Origin: Pseudocercospora fijiensis CIRAD86
Lineage: Eukaryota; Ascomycota; Dothideomycetes; Mycosphaerellales; Mycosphaerellaceae
Reading direction: 5' to 3'
DNA: 64,000 nucleotides
Assembly: GCF_000340215.1 (NCBI RefSeq)
Contig: NW_006921537.1
Span: 1,825,011-1,889,010, forward strand
The notes beneath the pieces were generated by a model. It did no database searches, was not told the DNA's origin, and worked only from the letters and a program-made list of their open reading frames with translations. A program made the translations under genes and the position numbers. Positions 54,075 through 64,000 of the stretch are shown here, in pieces; within the stretch, counting starts at the first letter, position 1; the number at the start of each line of letters is the position of its first letter.

Positions 54075-55343
54075 TCACGTCTTGGACGTATAGAAAACAT
54101 CGCCTTTCATCATCATCCTTGCTGTTCGATGAAGCTGGGCGCTCTTGATCTTACCGTTTTCCAAGACGCTCCCTACCTCAATTTTACCACTGGCGTGAGC
54201 GATGGTCAGAGATTCTCGTTCGCTCGGATCGCCCACTGCCAGATCAGCCGGTAGTGTGCCTGGCATCCGGCATGCTGCTCCGATATTCAGCGCCAGAGTT
54301 AAAGGCACCGCCTTATGTGGTTGCTGCATGGACAGTGCTCTGCACACTATGTGCACGCCCTTCTCAATATCCGCCGATGTTGGCCTGCTAACAAGGACAA
54401 TCTTGGGAACGGTTTGCGCAGGTTCGACGCCCATCATTCGAGCACCTTCTTGCCGAATGAGCTCAAGCTTTGACAAAATTTCAGGATGCTCCTCCAGAGT
54501 CGCCGGCTTCACGTCCCCTGGAACACCGATGTCCTCTGCGAGGATGAAAACGCCAGGATTTGCGACATCAACCAGGCTGGCTCGAATCGATGTCCCGTCA
54601 GGCAACTTCACGTTATCGACAGCATTTCCTGTCGGTAAGGCTTTGCCTGTCTTTGCACCAGAGGGATCTAGAAAAGAAAGCGTGATGCGTGAACCAGTTC
54701 CTGGCACACCACCAATTGAGTAGTCACCAAAGGGATCGTAGACGCCATCCTTGGTCACGCTGAAGGTCGCATTGATCAGCTTTCCCGTGTTCGTGTTGAA
54801 GATCCGAGTGCTGACTTTTTTGTGCTCTTCAGCGTCTCCATTCACGTGGACATGGTGAAGCAAGCCTTCATTGAAGCCAAAGGGCCCTATGGCCGAAGAC
54901 ATATTGCCGCAATTACCAGCCAAGTCCAGAGAGCCATCTTTAATGCCAACTTGCACAAAAGTATAGTCCAGGTCGGCATCCTCACGACTCGACTTCTCGA
55001 CCACGCACACTTTGCTCGTGGATGAGACACCCGAGCCAATTCCATCAAGCTGTCTGCCGTAGCCGTCTGGAGAGCCCATGGCTGCTGAAAGGATCGGCTG
55101 CCACTCTTTGACATCCTTGGGGAGGTCTTTCCGATGAATGATCAGGCCATTCGATGTTCCGCCTCGCACGAAGCACGCTGGAAAGCTCTTAATAGTCATT
55201 CCTGGAGTTCTGAATGAGGTTTTGTTAGCATATGCCGTCGAGCCTCTGTATAATGATCGTTGCTGGTGGAGAGATGTTCCCGATCCGTGAGCGGCAACTG
55301 GCCGAGGAAGTGCACCATGGGCACGCTGCAGTTGACGAATCAT
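54075..55343 (-). CDS. PrpF-family protein (DUF453), likely mitochondrial
   Basis: Single exon, 422 residues. The first 50 residues (MIRQLQRAHGALPRPVAAHG...) are rich in Arg, Ser and Ala and lack acidic residues, a likely mitochondrial presequence. The PrpF domain starts FPACFVRGGTSNGLIIHRKD. It also shows GIGSGVSSTSKVCVV, the Cys-containing LDLAGNCGNMSSAIGPF and GDYSIGGVPGTGSRI in the first half, and ANPGVFILAEDIG, ARMMGVEPAQTVPKI and SGKIEVGSVLENGKIKSAQL in the second. PrpF proteins have a diaminopimelate-epimerase-like fold and isomerise 2-methylaconitate in the bacterial 2-methylcitrate cycle; the role of fungal homologues is not settled. An intron near residues 38-46 (branch-like TGCTAAC) cannot be excluded. 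Confidence 0.88.
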   Translation of the reverse strand: MIRQLQRAHGALPRPVAAHGSGTSLHQQRSLYRGSTAYANKTSFRTPGMTIKSFPACFVRGGTSNGLIIHRKDLPKDVKEWQPILSAAMGSPDGYGRQLDGIGSGVSSTSKVCVVEKSSREDADLDYTFVQVGIKDGSLDLAGNCGNMSSAIGPFGFNEGLLHHVHVNGDAEEHKKVSTRIFNTNTGKLINATFSVTKDGVYDPFGDYSIGGVPGTGSRITLSFLDPSGAKTGKALPTGNAVDNVKLPDGTSIRASLVDVANPGVFILAEDIGVPGDVKPATLEEHPEILSKLELIRQEGARMMGVEPAQTVPKIVLVSRPTSADIEKGVHIVCRALSMQQPHKAVPLTLALNIGAACRMPGTLPADLAVGDPSERESLTIAHASGKIEVGSVLENGKIKSAQLHRTARMMMKGDVFYTSKT

Positions 55344-56224
55344 GGTGTGAAGAAGTCCATGATGAGCCGTACTCTCGGCAAGCGCTCAGCTCATGATGCG
55401 ACGGCCTAGAATGCCTTTATATATCTTCTTGAATGCATCTGCTACGATGTTGGACGCAGCGATCTCGGCAAGCACGCCGAGCACGACATGCGTATATCTG
55501 ATTCCTGGTCGGCCGACGGAGTCGCGACTCCGGCAATCTAGTGGCTTGGCGTAAATTCTATTCTTTTTGCTTTTATACGGAAGACAACCGTCCGCTTTGC
55601 GCATCGGGACTAAGCCGCAGCGGGTATAGATCCAAACTCAGCGGAGCCAGGCACGAATTTAGACCAATTATAAGCCGCGGGAATTCCTAATTTCTGTTCA
55701 AAAAGTGTGCAGGGGTTCAAAAGCTAGTTGGACACGTGAGTGTGTTTCATCAACCTCCTGTACACCCTCCGTATCGTTCGCTATTGCTTTATACATGGCG
55801 TCATCGAAAGATATCAAGAACGCAATCGTTGCGCCGAAGTTCAGGCAGCGACCCTATTCAGCTTTCCATAACTCTCGACAAATCACCACTTAAGCTGCTG
55901 CTATCATCACGTTTCGCAAGAGACCGTGCTGTCAGTCTGCAACACTGTGCAATGGAACAGTACAAGAGTCAGGATGTATGTATGGCCAATTACGCTTTAT
56001 TAGGCTCACGGCGGAGCCCAGGTTCCCCAGGATAACCTCCCTGCAGCAGGGTCATGGAAGGACAGAATGTCTTGCGGACGTGCGCCTTGGTGAGATGTGT
56101 GGCCTTGCGTGCCTGGCAAAGGGCATTTCTCGTCACCGCGACCATTCTCCACATTATTCCCACCTGCTCATGTTGCCGCTCATATAGCACACGACACGCC
56201 AGTCTTTGTGGCTCCATTGGAGGC
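55344..56224. other. Divergent promoter region of PrpF-like and rhodopsin-domain genes
   Basis: About 0.9 kb. A minus-strand ATG frame of 72 codons (55604-55386) contains HVVLGVLAEIAASNIVADAF but has no further support. Otherwise nothing recognised. The frame of the downstream gene is open from 56054, but without an ATG in a good position before 56225. Confidence 0.5.
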
Positions 56225-57677
56225 ATGCCTGGGAACATCATCACTCTCTCGGCTGCCGATATCGAGCAATGGCCGCCAGCAAACTTCACGAACCCAGAGA
56301 CGCGGGACTGGATGCCCTCATACACCGGGACATTGTACGCATTTGCAACCGCATGTGTCGCTATGAGAGTTCTGTCGCGCCTGAAAAACAGAGCGGAGGA
56401 ATTCGGTTGGGACGATGCATTTCTTATAGCTGGCTGGCTCTTCTTTTCCTGGTTCACAGTTCTGGCCATACTTGGATCGGAGAAATACATGACGAAGAGA
56501 CACATGTGGGACATCCCAATCTATGTTTACCAGAGAATTGCAAAGATGGTATGGATGGCAGAGTGGGCATTTCTGCTGACCGGATGCTGCGTCAGAACCT
56601 CCGTGCTGCTGTTCTATCGACGCCTAGTAGAAGGAGCTTGCCCCAAACCGTGGAAATGGGCTGTCTGGGTTGCGATCGCTTTTAATTATGCCTGGACGTT
56701 GGCCTTCATTTTGGCTTTGATCTTCAATTGCACACCCACAGAAGCTTATTGGAAGTCTTTCGATTTCGCCTATACTAAGAAGTACCATTGTAGTGAGACC
56801 ACAATCAACAATCTTCTTGCTGGTAAGGGAGTCCTTCGCCCTTTCCCTTTAGCGTTTGCTGATCACTGTGTTGATCTAGGTATCATGGCTGTGGTCTCAG
56901 ACTTCTACGCCGTCGCTTTGCCGTGCATCATGATGCGAAGATTGCAGTTACCAGTGGGCCAGAAGTTGGCCCTGTATGCTATTTTCTCTCTGGGTCTGGT
57001 TGTGGTCATGGGGTCCGCAGTAAGAACCTTTTATCTCTGGAGTGAGTATCACAACGCCTCAAGCGGCACAGAAGCTAACGACCTTCTTAGACGTTGGCCG
57101 TCAGAGCGACGTGAGCACATATATCTTCAATGTCTTCGTGTGGGCTCAGCTCGAGTTGGCACTTGGTCACCTCTGTGCTTCCGCTCCAGCACTACGAGTA
57201 TTCTTCCGCAGAATGGTCACAGAGCCATTATTCAAGCTGAGGCGCTCGGTCGAGAGCTCGACTCATGGCCGAAGTACGCAAAGGACCAATAGTGCACCTA
57301 ATGATGATGATGTGGAACTCGTACATTGGAAGTTGGAACTCGATCCTTACGGCCATTACGATCTCACCCAGAAATCCATGATCTCGGAAGAACGCGTCTT
57401 AGTGGGCAGTGAGTCGAGACTCTCTCAACGAAAGGGCTCTAAGAGCTCCTGGCTAGGTCCCAGACAACAGGCTCAGGTGGGAGTCCCAGAAGACGTCGAT
57501 GCGGAGATGGAGGAAATACAGATGACGAAAGACGCATTGAAGGGCCGGAGACCTGGGCCAACGCCCGTTGCGAGCGCTCGAGAACCCATCGAGGAATGGC
57601 CAATATCGCCAGTTGGAGAAATCGAGCGAAATATCGTTAAGGATAGCACGAACGCGGGCTGGCTTGACAGTCGGTAG
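56225..57677 (+). CDS. Fungal rhodopsin-domain (PF20684-type) integral membrane protein
   Basis: Three exons, 56225-56822, 56880-57041 and 57091-57677, give 448 residues. Intron 1 (57 bp, GTAAGG ... ATCTAG) is a multiple of three without a stop, so it reads through in the genomic frame; splicing restores AGIMAVVSDFYAVALPC. Intron 2 is 49 bp (GTGAGT, GCTAACG, TTCTTAG). Seven membrane segments are visible, from SYTGTLYAFATACVAMRVLS to VFVWAQLELALGHLCASAPA. Marks of the family are the WDDAFLIAGWLF motif after helix 2 and the long hydrophilic C-tail (about 310-448). These proteins, sometimes called Pth11-like, are plasma-membrane proteins of largely unknown function, not retinal opsins. Confidence 0.85.
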
Positions 57678-58617
57678 CCTGCACTACAATGCCAATATCA
57701 CAGCCATAGGAAACAGCGGTAGCAAACAGAGCTTGGGAAAGAGGCAGGTACAAGGATACATGCATTGCATAAAGTTCACATGCCTAGTCGTTTTCTCGCC
57801 CCCCAGCACGTTCCCAATGGAGCGGGAACATGAAATTTCCGTCCCTCCCGTTCTGACCGTGAGATCCGGGATATACATAGATGTGCAACAATTCCAATCT
57901 ATGATATCCCCAAGATGCGGGCTAACTTCGCGGGCTTGTTGTATACGATCACGTGCAAGCAATGCGCATCGCCGAAGCACCGTAATGGCCACCAAAGAAA
58001 CATCAGATCACAGCTCCTCATTCCCTTTCGCATCTGCACTCCCACCTCCGAATCCAAAAGCTGCCTTGAACACTCCAAACGCCGGACCTTCATCGTTCTC
58101 ATCAGCTCATCCAGTTCCTCGTCTTAAGATCCAGGTTGCTTGCCCATTGGTGGGTACTGTTTGCCCTCTCTTTCGATTTTGGGTTCACAAGTGCACCGAG
58201 ACGATTCTGGGATCAAGTCCATGACCTGGTATCGCGGAGGTCAGTACATGTGAAGAAAAACGCTGGTGCGGTCTGTATACCATCGGGACGTGTTGGCCGC
58301 AGCCCCACCAAGTGCTCTTGGAGCAAGTGCCGCAGACTGCTTGTTTGCACATTTTCGTCAAGGTGTTCTGAGTTCTAAGACGGTGGGTTGAATGAGGATT
58401 GAGTCGGTCGGGTTGAGGGTGATGATGAAAGGCAAGAGTGATGGTATTTGAGCTCGATGCTGCCGCTGCCGCCGCTCCACAGAACTCCGTGGTCGCCGAT
58501 CAGACGCCGACTCTCAAATGCTATTTGGGGCGGAACAAATGCGACTCGAAATGGAGAACACGAGATCCTGAAGTGACACATCTATCTCCACAGATTCTAG
58601 CAAATGCAATCTATGCT
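57678..58617. other. Intergenic region, one doubtful small ORF
   Basis: A plus-strand ATG frame at 57985-58224 (79 codons) starts MATKETSDHSSSFPFASALP and is Ser/Pro-rich, then changes character after PRLKIQ, where an intron could begin. A frame near 58,300-58,385 reads ALGASAADCLFAHFRQGVL. Together they might be a small multi-exon gene, but I could not build a consistent model. Composition is normal. Confidence 0.3.
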
Positions 58618-60424
58618 CTAATCGAAGGTAATTTTCGTCGCCGCCTTCATATCTGATGTATCCTTATAGAAAGCACCGTATGCATCGTGACTCTTCTTCT
58701 TGACTGTTGTTCCGAATTTCAAGAGTTCTTCAGGCACAGGCTGACCTGCACCTTTGAGCACGTTGATAAGCGCACCAGCAAGACCTTTCTCGTTCTGTGT
58801 GAAAAGAGTGATCGCTCGACCATCTTGACCAGCTCGGCCGGTTCTGCAGTAGCGTCAGCAATCCATCACTCTGCGGTGTCGTATTCAATATCACTTACCT
58901 GCCAATGCGGTGAACGTAGTCCTCTACTGTGAGTGGGAATGTGACGTTCACCACCAGCTTGACTGCCGGGATGTCGAGTCCTCGAGCTGCAACATCGGTA
59001 GCAACCAGGATGGGCACTTCTCCAGACTTGAATGCTGCCAAGCTCTCCATACGTTTCTGTTGGCTCAGATCACCGTGGATTCCAGCAACGTTAAAGCGGT
59101 TGCGTCGAATGAATTCTTCAATTCGAGTCGCCTCTTTCTTGTACAGGGCAAATACCAAGATGCGGTCATTCTTGTTCTTGCCCGTTCCGTATTGGTTAAG
59201 AAGGTCAAGAAGTCGGCGTTGCTTGGCCATTTCTTCGACAACTTCCACCTCTTGAACGATTCTCTGATTGGCACGTAGCTCTCCAGAAGCATTATCGCCG
59301 ATCGTGATCCTTACTGGATCGCGGAGGAATTCAGCAGCGAGATCCCGTACAGAAGGTGGCCAAGTCGCGGTGAACATCACAGTCTGCCGCTCGGCACTGG
59401 GAGCACAGGAAGTGATGATCTTTCGAATATCCTGCTCGAATCCTTTATCAAGCATGCGATCGGCTTCGTCCAGTACCAGGTAGTGAGCGCCTGACAGATC
59501 AATCGACCCATCTCCAACGAAGTCGTTCAACCTTCCTGGTGTCGCAACCAAGATATGTGTGCCCTTGAGAAGTTTTCTTTGTTCGTCCTTGTTGACACCT
59601 CCGTACACACAGGTCGCTTTCAGTCCTTTCGGCTCAGCTAGCTTAATCATTTGCTCCTGAATCTGCAAAGCCAGCTCTCTTGTCGGGCTGACGATGCATA
59701 CCTGTATCCTCTTCTGCTCCTTCTTGATGCGATTGATGCAAGGAACACCAAAAGCGTACGTTTTGCCAGATCCGGTCTCTGCCACCCCAATCACATCTCT
59801 TCCATTGATCAAGTACGGCCACGATACTGCTTGGATCGGAGTCGGCGCGCTGAAACCTTTGAAATATGCTTTCTTCACTTTCTCGTCGAACGCGAGGTCG
59901 TCGAAGGACAGGACTGGGCCAACATCATCTTTTTGCGAGTCTTCGACGGCGATCTGCTCCTCTTTGTAATACTTCCTTGCTTCTTCCTTGCCTACACCAG
60001 ATACTTTTTTGGTGATCACGGCTTCGCTCTCGTCAACTCCATTAGCTTCTGGGACGTTGGCTGCGAGCTTGGCTGCCTTCTCTGCCTTCTTGCGTGCCTT
60101 CTTCTCTGCTTTCGCGACAGCCTCATCGTCTTCATTCGCCTCGGTCGCCTCATCCACTGCTTCTTGTGCAGCCGCAGCCTTCGCAGTCTCCTTCTTGGCG
60201 CGCTTCAGAGCCTTGCGCTCCTCTTTGGAAAGACTCCCCTTTTCTTTGGCCATGGCATCGTCTGCTGGTATGACACTGTCCCTCGGTGCTTGGATGCCAT
60301 TCTTCTCAACCTTCGACCTCTTGTCCTTCTTCTCTTTCTTATCCTTCTTCACCTTCTGCTTCTTAGCGATGATCTCGTCAACTTCGGCCGCAGCCGCAGC
60401 CTCTTCTCTGGATCGCTTTGACAT
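58618..60424 (-). CDS. DBP3: DEAD-box ATP-dependent RNA helicase Dbp3
   Basis: Two exons, 60424-58899 and 58843-58618, give 583 residues; the 55-bp intron (GTAAGT ... CTGCAG) splits the HRIGRTGR motif VI. Lys/Glu/Ala-rich N-terminal extension (1 to about 165), then the helicase core: Q motif GFSAPTPIQ, motif I AETGSGKT (215-222), Ia [49 protein letters not shown]. The motif III variant and N-terminal Lys-rich tail fit Dbp3. Nucleolar helicase for 60S subunit maturation in yeast. The frame is open upstream to 60748 but begins there with TTG, so the [11 protein letters not shown] is used. Confidence 0.92.
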
Positions 60425-60941
60425 GACTGTGCGGGTTGGGATCAGATACAAAAATGCGAAACTTTTTTGGTCGCAACTGCCTTTTCGAGGAAGGGTCCTG
60501 GAGAATGCTTGGCGCCGGAAAAAACCTTCTCGGAATATTGAACCGAGTCTTGCACTTCTTCCGCGGCAGGTCCACACATCTCTTCTGTATATAACTACGT
60601 ACCTCGTGGCTTGGTGTGCTCGCAGACGTGATTTTCCGGGGACGCTTATATAGGCTGACGGAGGTATGGTTCGTGAGGAAGTGGAGACCTTGTCTGGACC
60701 TTCATATCCTGGACCTGGAATGGAGCTCGATTGTACATGACGCCCCAAGGAACGCTGCGATGGAAATGATGGGTAGCACAGATTCTCTGGATCCTCGATT
60801 GAGCGCGGAGCAGACCACGCAATCTAATCTGGAGGTGCACCAATATCTCCAGCCACGAGCAAGACAGCCTCAGAGGACTTGCAGTCGAAACGTTTGAGCG
60901 CTTCAGGTGCTCCAGGATATGGAACCGTCCCTCTCAGTGGG
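60425..60941. promoter_or_regulatory. Divergent region between DBP3 and the transcription-factor-like gene
   Basis: About 0.5 kb. The frame of the downstream gene is open back to about 60,828 (…SKTASEDLQSKRLSASG…), so an upstream exon may exist; a short ATG frame at 60667-60741 ([18 protein letters not shown]) could be part of it. No Zn2Cys6 cluster is visible here. Confidence 0.45.
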
Positions 60942-62359
60942 ATGGGCATCAATCCGGCTACCAACATTTCTACGATGCCAAAGGCACATACAAATTATGC
61001 TGTGCACCTTCTACAGTGGCCCGTCATCAGGGACCTAGTATCGCAGGCGTGCGACCCGCAAGCACTGATGCAGACTAAATTGGCACGTCCGCCGCTCGAC
61101 CTCCAGCCGCCTTATTCACTAGATCTAGATCTTGCTGGCAAGCCATCGTCATATACCCGAGCGTTCTTTGAGAAGGTCAACGTGTGGTATGCCGTGGTCG
61201 ATCCTTACTCATGGCACGCGCACTTCCGGACAGCTTCAGCAGTGGGCTTCCGTTCAGGCGCAGAGACCTGTGTTGTACTGCTGGTGTTGGCCCTGGGCCA
61301 AGCGGCGCATTCTGGCCACAGCATTTCTCGTCTACCAGAAGGTCAGAGTATACCAGGTCTTGAATCTTCAATGCAGCCTGGCTGGTACTGCCAAGCCTAA
61401 TGATCAGGAACGATGCGCTAAGTGCTCAGTGCCATATCCTGGCGGCAGCTTATCTCTTCTACGTCGTCCGACCACTTGAGGCGTGGAACCTTCTTAGTAA
61501 TGCTTCGATCAAGCTTCAGCTGCTGCTTGCCAACCAGAGTGCTATACAACCTCAAGTCAAAGAGCTCAGCGAGAGAGTATTTTGGAACGCACTCATGATC
61601 GAGTCCGATCTTCTCACTGAGTTGGATCTACCGCATTCAGGAATTGTGCAATTTGAGGATAGCATGCGTCTACCTCGAAGCTTTCCATACGATGCGACCA
61701 TTGCCAGAGCGGACGAGCTACCTGGGAATGACGACCTGTGGTATTTCTTGGCAGAAATTGCGCTGAGACGCCTGCTCAACCGCGTCTCTCACATGATCTA
61801 CAGCCAGAAACGCACTTCCATTTCGTCACTTGAACCAGTGGTGGTTGAATTGGATTTTCAGCTCAATCAATGGTACGAAGGACTCCCCCCATCGATACGT
61901 TTTCCTCGTGAGCGATTGCCGGCCCGCGACCAAGTTCAAACGGTCCTCCGTCTACGCTACTTTGCATGCCGCACCATTATCTTCCGACCGTATATACAAG
62001 CTGTGCTGCAAGACGAGACTCTTGCCCAAGAACCAGCGGTGCAGATGGCGTGCCGAGAGTGTCTTGAAGCATGCGTCCGACAACTTGAGAATATATCCGC
62101 ACATCATGATGGACACCTGCCATATCTTTGGCAAGGAGCTCTATCAATCACCAGTCAGACGCTTTTGCTCATGGGTGCAACTCTCTCGAGCGTCCTGTCT
62201 AGCCTTCTGCCATCGAGAGCACAGATAGATGTGGTCATCGACGACGTGGTCGCCGAACTAGACAAGCTCGGTCATCTAGCGCCAAGCATCAGGCTATGTG
62301 CTGACATTGTCAAAGAAGCTGAAGACAGGAGACAAGTTCTAATGCAGAGACCGCGATGA
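60942..62359 (+). CDS. Fungal-specific transcription factor domain protein, N-terminus uncertain
   Basis: Two exons, 60942 to about 61329 and 61377-62359, about 456 residues from the first ATG in frame. The acceptor at 61376 is fixed by the frame (WLVLPSLMIRNDALSAQCH follows); the donor is uncertain because three GT sites are in phase (61330, 61342, 61348), and the first gives the most normal intron length (47 bp). The regulatory middle-homology pattern is clear: FFEKVNVWYAVVDPYSW, CVVLLVLALGQAA, AAYLFYVVRPLEAWNLL, VFWNALMIESDLLTELDLP and the YFACRTIIFRPYI helix. These domains follow a Zn2Cys6 DNA-binding cluster in full-length regulators; none was seen in this window, so the gene may be a zinc-finger-less member or lack its first exon here. 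Confidence 0.75.
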
Positions 62360-62493
62360 GAGCTGCCGACACCATCTTTCTTAGCTTGGCATTACGTCAC
62401 TTGAATATTCTCATCTGCTGGGGGAAGCAGACCTGAACACGCATTGCCATCTTCCAATGCCAAGACAAGACAGGCCATATTTCCTGTGGCAGT

Positions 62494-63237
62494 ATGGCCG
62501 AAGAAACAAGACTAGCTACGGAACTGGAACTCCTCAAATCTATGTTTGCTGACCAAGTCGATTACGATACCAAAGGACGCGAAGTTGTCTACGGCACAGA
62601 TTCTGGGGCGCTTCGCGTCCGACTTCCAGATGGATATCTCCAAGATGCTCTCCCAGACGTCGTTTCAGCAAGCATAGGCAAGACTGATATTCGAGACAAG
62701 ATGAAACAGCGCATTGCTGGCTTTGGGCCTGGAGATGGAATTTTGGACTCCATCATCATGGCCTTCAACGAGCTCATCGATCATGTTACGGCCACTGAAA
62801 ACATCATCACCGACCAAAAGATCACTCAGCCTGACAACACCTCGAAAGCCACCATTGTGGTCTGGCTACATCATTTGCTCAACACCAGCAAGCGCAAACA
62901 ATGTCTTCATCCCCCTTCAGCCGGTATCTCGGGAGTAACAAAGCCCGGGTATTGTAAAGACTGTGTGTGAAATAAGAAGTGAGTCTAATGACACAACAGG
63001 TATCCGGGCGTGTTGGTGTACTCTGGTCCATCTACCGCGGTGCGCGAGCATGTCAACGAGCTTAAAGCGTTGAATTGGGCTGCCTTCCAAGTTCGACTCG
63101 AGCAGGATCATGAGTGGAAGTTCAAGCACGGCGAAGGAGTGGTCGAAGTTGAGAGTATGGGCGAGGTAGTGACGGAGATTGACGTAGGAGATGATGGGAG
63201 GAAAGATATGTTCCTGGAGGCGATGAAGATGAAGTGA
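62494..63237 (+). CDS. RWD / DUF1115-like protein
   Basis: Two exons, 62494-62948 and 63000-63237, give 230 residues; the 51-bp intron (GTATTG ... CAACAG) joins GVTKPG to YPGVLVYSGPS. The N-terminal RWD-like part (1-125) begins MAEETRLATELELLKSMFAD. The C-terminal part (about 126-230) has WLHHLLNTSKRKQCL, then STAVREHVNELKALNWAAFQ and a terminal beta-rich segment, the layout of RWDD2-like proteins (RWD plus DUF1115). Function unknown; RWD domains usually mediate protein contacts. It starts 134 bp after the stop of the preceding gene on the same strand. Confidence 0.78.
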
Positions 63238-63656
63238 GATAACTAGCTTCCGCTGAGATCTATCTCTTACTGTCTCCATCTTGCCACTGTATCCCGGACA
63301 GCTGTCCATGCTACCCTGGCGAGGACTTCTCATTAGAGTCGCCCTCCAAAGGGTGTGCTTGCCCTTGCCCCGGCCCCGTGAACACGATGGCTCTGAAAGA
63401 CGACGGCTCCATGGACGCGGCGACCAGCGACACAATTTGCGATTGGGAGCTGTAGGGTGGGCGCTGCAATGCAGAGGGCTCGACATTGGACGGGCACCGC
63501 TGGCATGTCACGCCATTGAACGATCATCCTCGCATGGGAGACCGTCCAGAACAAGCCAAACTCAAGATCATTCTTGGAGCGGCGATAAACGCAACATGCG
63601 CGCCATCAATGTAGAAAACAGAGTGTAGAAATATATCCAAACCCACCCCTCATCCT
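63238..63656. other. Intergenic between convergent genes
   Basis: Nothing supported. Short overlapping frames on both strands. Confidence 0.5.
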
Positions 63657-64000
63657 TCAACCACCTTGTCTCCTACTCGTCTCCCTCAACGCATCTCTTA
63701 TCCTCTCATCCATAGCCTGCTGCTCCCTCCTCTCCTCTGCACTCAAACCCCGCACCTTCCCACTCGCAGCCTCCAAATTCTCCAAATCAACCTGATCCCC
63801 TCCCTCTCGCGCCTGCTGCTCCCTCAGCGTAGCCTCCCTCGCCCTCCCCTCCTCCAACCTCCTAAACTCCCCCTCCACAACCTCATCCGCCCCCTCCTCA
63901 TAAAACTCCACATCCCCCCCAACCCCCAATCTCCCCTTCCGCAAAACCTCTCCAAACTCCCCCGCAATCTCTTCCAAAGTTTTCGCTTTGTCGGAGAAAA
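63657..64000 (-). CDS. C-terminal part of an unknown protein (cut by window edge)
   Basis: Open frame from the right edge to TGA 63657-63659, about 113 residues visible. Sequence is charged and helical with coiled-coil character: EEIAGEFGEVLRKGRLGVGG, DEVVEGEFRRLEEGRAREAT and LSAEERREQQAMDERIRDAL. The apparent first residue of the frame in the window is a TTG codon, and the frame continues to position 64000, so the real start lies outside. I do not recognise the family. Confidence 0.6.
   Translation of the reverse strand, partial: FSDKAKTLEEIAGEFGEVLRKGRLGVGGDVEFYEEGADEVVEGEFRRLEEGRAREATLREQQAREGGDQVDLENLEAASGKVRGLSAEERREQQAMDERIRDALRETSRRQGG

Noticed and set aside
59651..60653. Two long plus-strand frames (256 and 221 codons) opposite DBP3.
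   Set aside because: Hydrophobic or Ser-rich mirror translations of the Lys/Glu/Ala-rich Dbp3 N-terminus; no independent evidence.
60425..60748. In-frame N-terminal extension of DBP3 by 108 codons.
   Set aside because: Begins at TTG, is not helicase-like, and the ATG at 60424 gives the usual Lys-rich Dbp3 start.
1..64000. tRNA, rRNA, CRISPR array, bacterial-type operons or terminators.
   Set aside because: None seen by eye. The DNA is fungal with spliced genes, and no cloverleaf or regularly spaced direct repeat was recognised. A tRNAscan run would be needed to exclude a tRNA firmly.

Overview
The window reads as chromosomal DNA of a filamentous ascomycete, most likely a Dothideomycete. Introns are short (about 47-81 bp, GT...AG, often with a CTAAC or CTGAC branch site). 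Orthologues of SSR4, MCM2, ATG9, DBP3 and a Sas2-type MYST gene are typical of such fungi. The repeats carry the signature of repeat-induced point mutation (RIP): CpA/TpG turned into TpA, with CpG kept.

Left third (1 to about 24,300). This is one block of RIP-mutated transposons without host genes. It resolves into three LTR retrotransposons nested inside each other. A Ty1/copia element (C, minus strand) runs off the left edge and reappears at 22,797-24,250. A Ty3/gypsy chromovirus (B, plus strand, 2,641-22,791) with 196-bp LTRs sits in the protease region of C and is flanked by GTATT target duplications. A 13.1-kb Ty3/gypsy element (A, plus strand, 3,426-16,542) with 188-bp LTRs sits in the gag of B and is flanked by CGCCG duplications. 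Element A has a gag-pol in one frame ending in a chromodomain, then a further frame of about 1,500-1,600 codons between pol and the 3' LTR that I do not recognise. That frame is the most unusual object in the window.

Right two thirds (about 24,300-64,000). This is gene-rich and not RIP-mutated, apart from a small island at about 35,000-36,060 and a scrap near 44,060-44,290. In order: secreted FAD-linked oxidase (+), F-box-like gene (-), unknown basic/acidic protein (-), SSR4 (+), small membrane protein (+), DUF1993 protein (-), frameshifted NmrA/SDR-like gene (+), MYST acetyltransferase (+), BTB protein (-), 2EXR-like protein (-), flavin amine oxidase (-), MFS transporter (+), MCM2 (-), ATG9 (-), PrpF-family protein (-), fungal rhodopsin-domain membrane protein (+), DBP3 (-), fungal transcription-factor-domain protein (+), RWD/DUF1115-like protein (+), and a gene cut by the right edge (-).

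The genes do not form an operon or an obvious biosynthetic cluster. Core functions are chromatin (SSR4, MYST), replication (MCM2), autophagy (ATG9) and ribosome biogenesis (DBP3). A possible functional pair is the divergent amine oxidase and MFS transporter, which share a 1.35-kb promoter region and could act together in amine or polyamine uptake and breakdown. Exon borders were read by eye from splice signals and frame continuity. All spliced models given as complete close to whole codons, but none was checked by alignment or transcripts.
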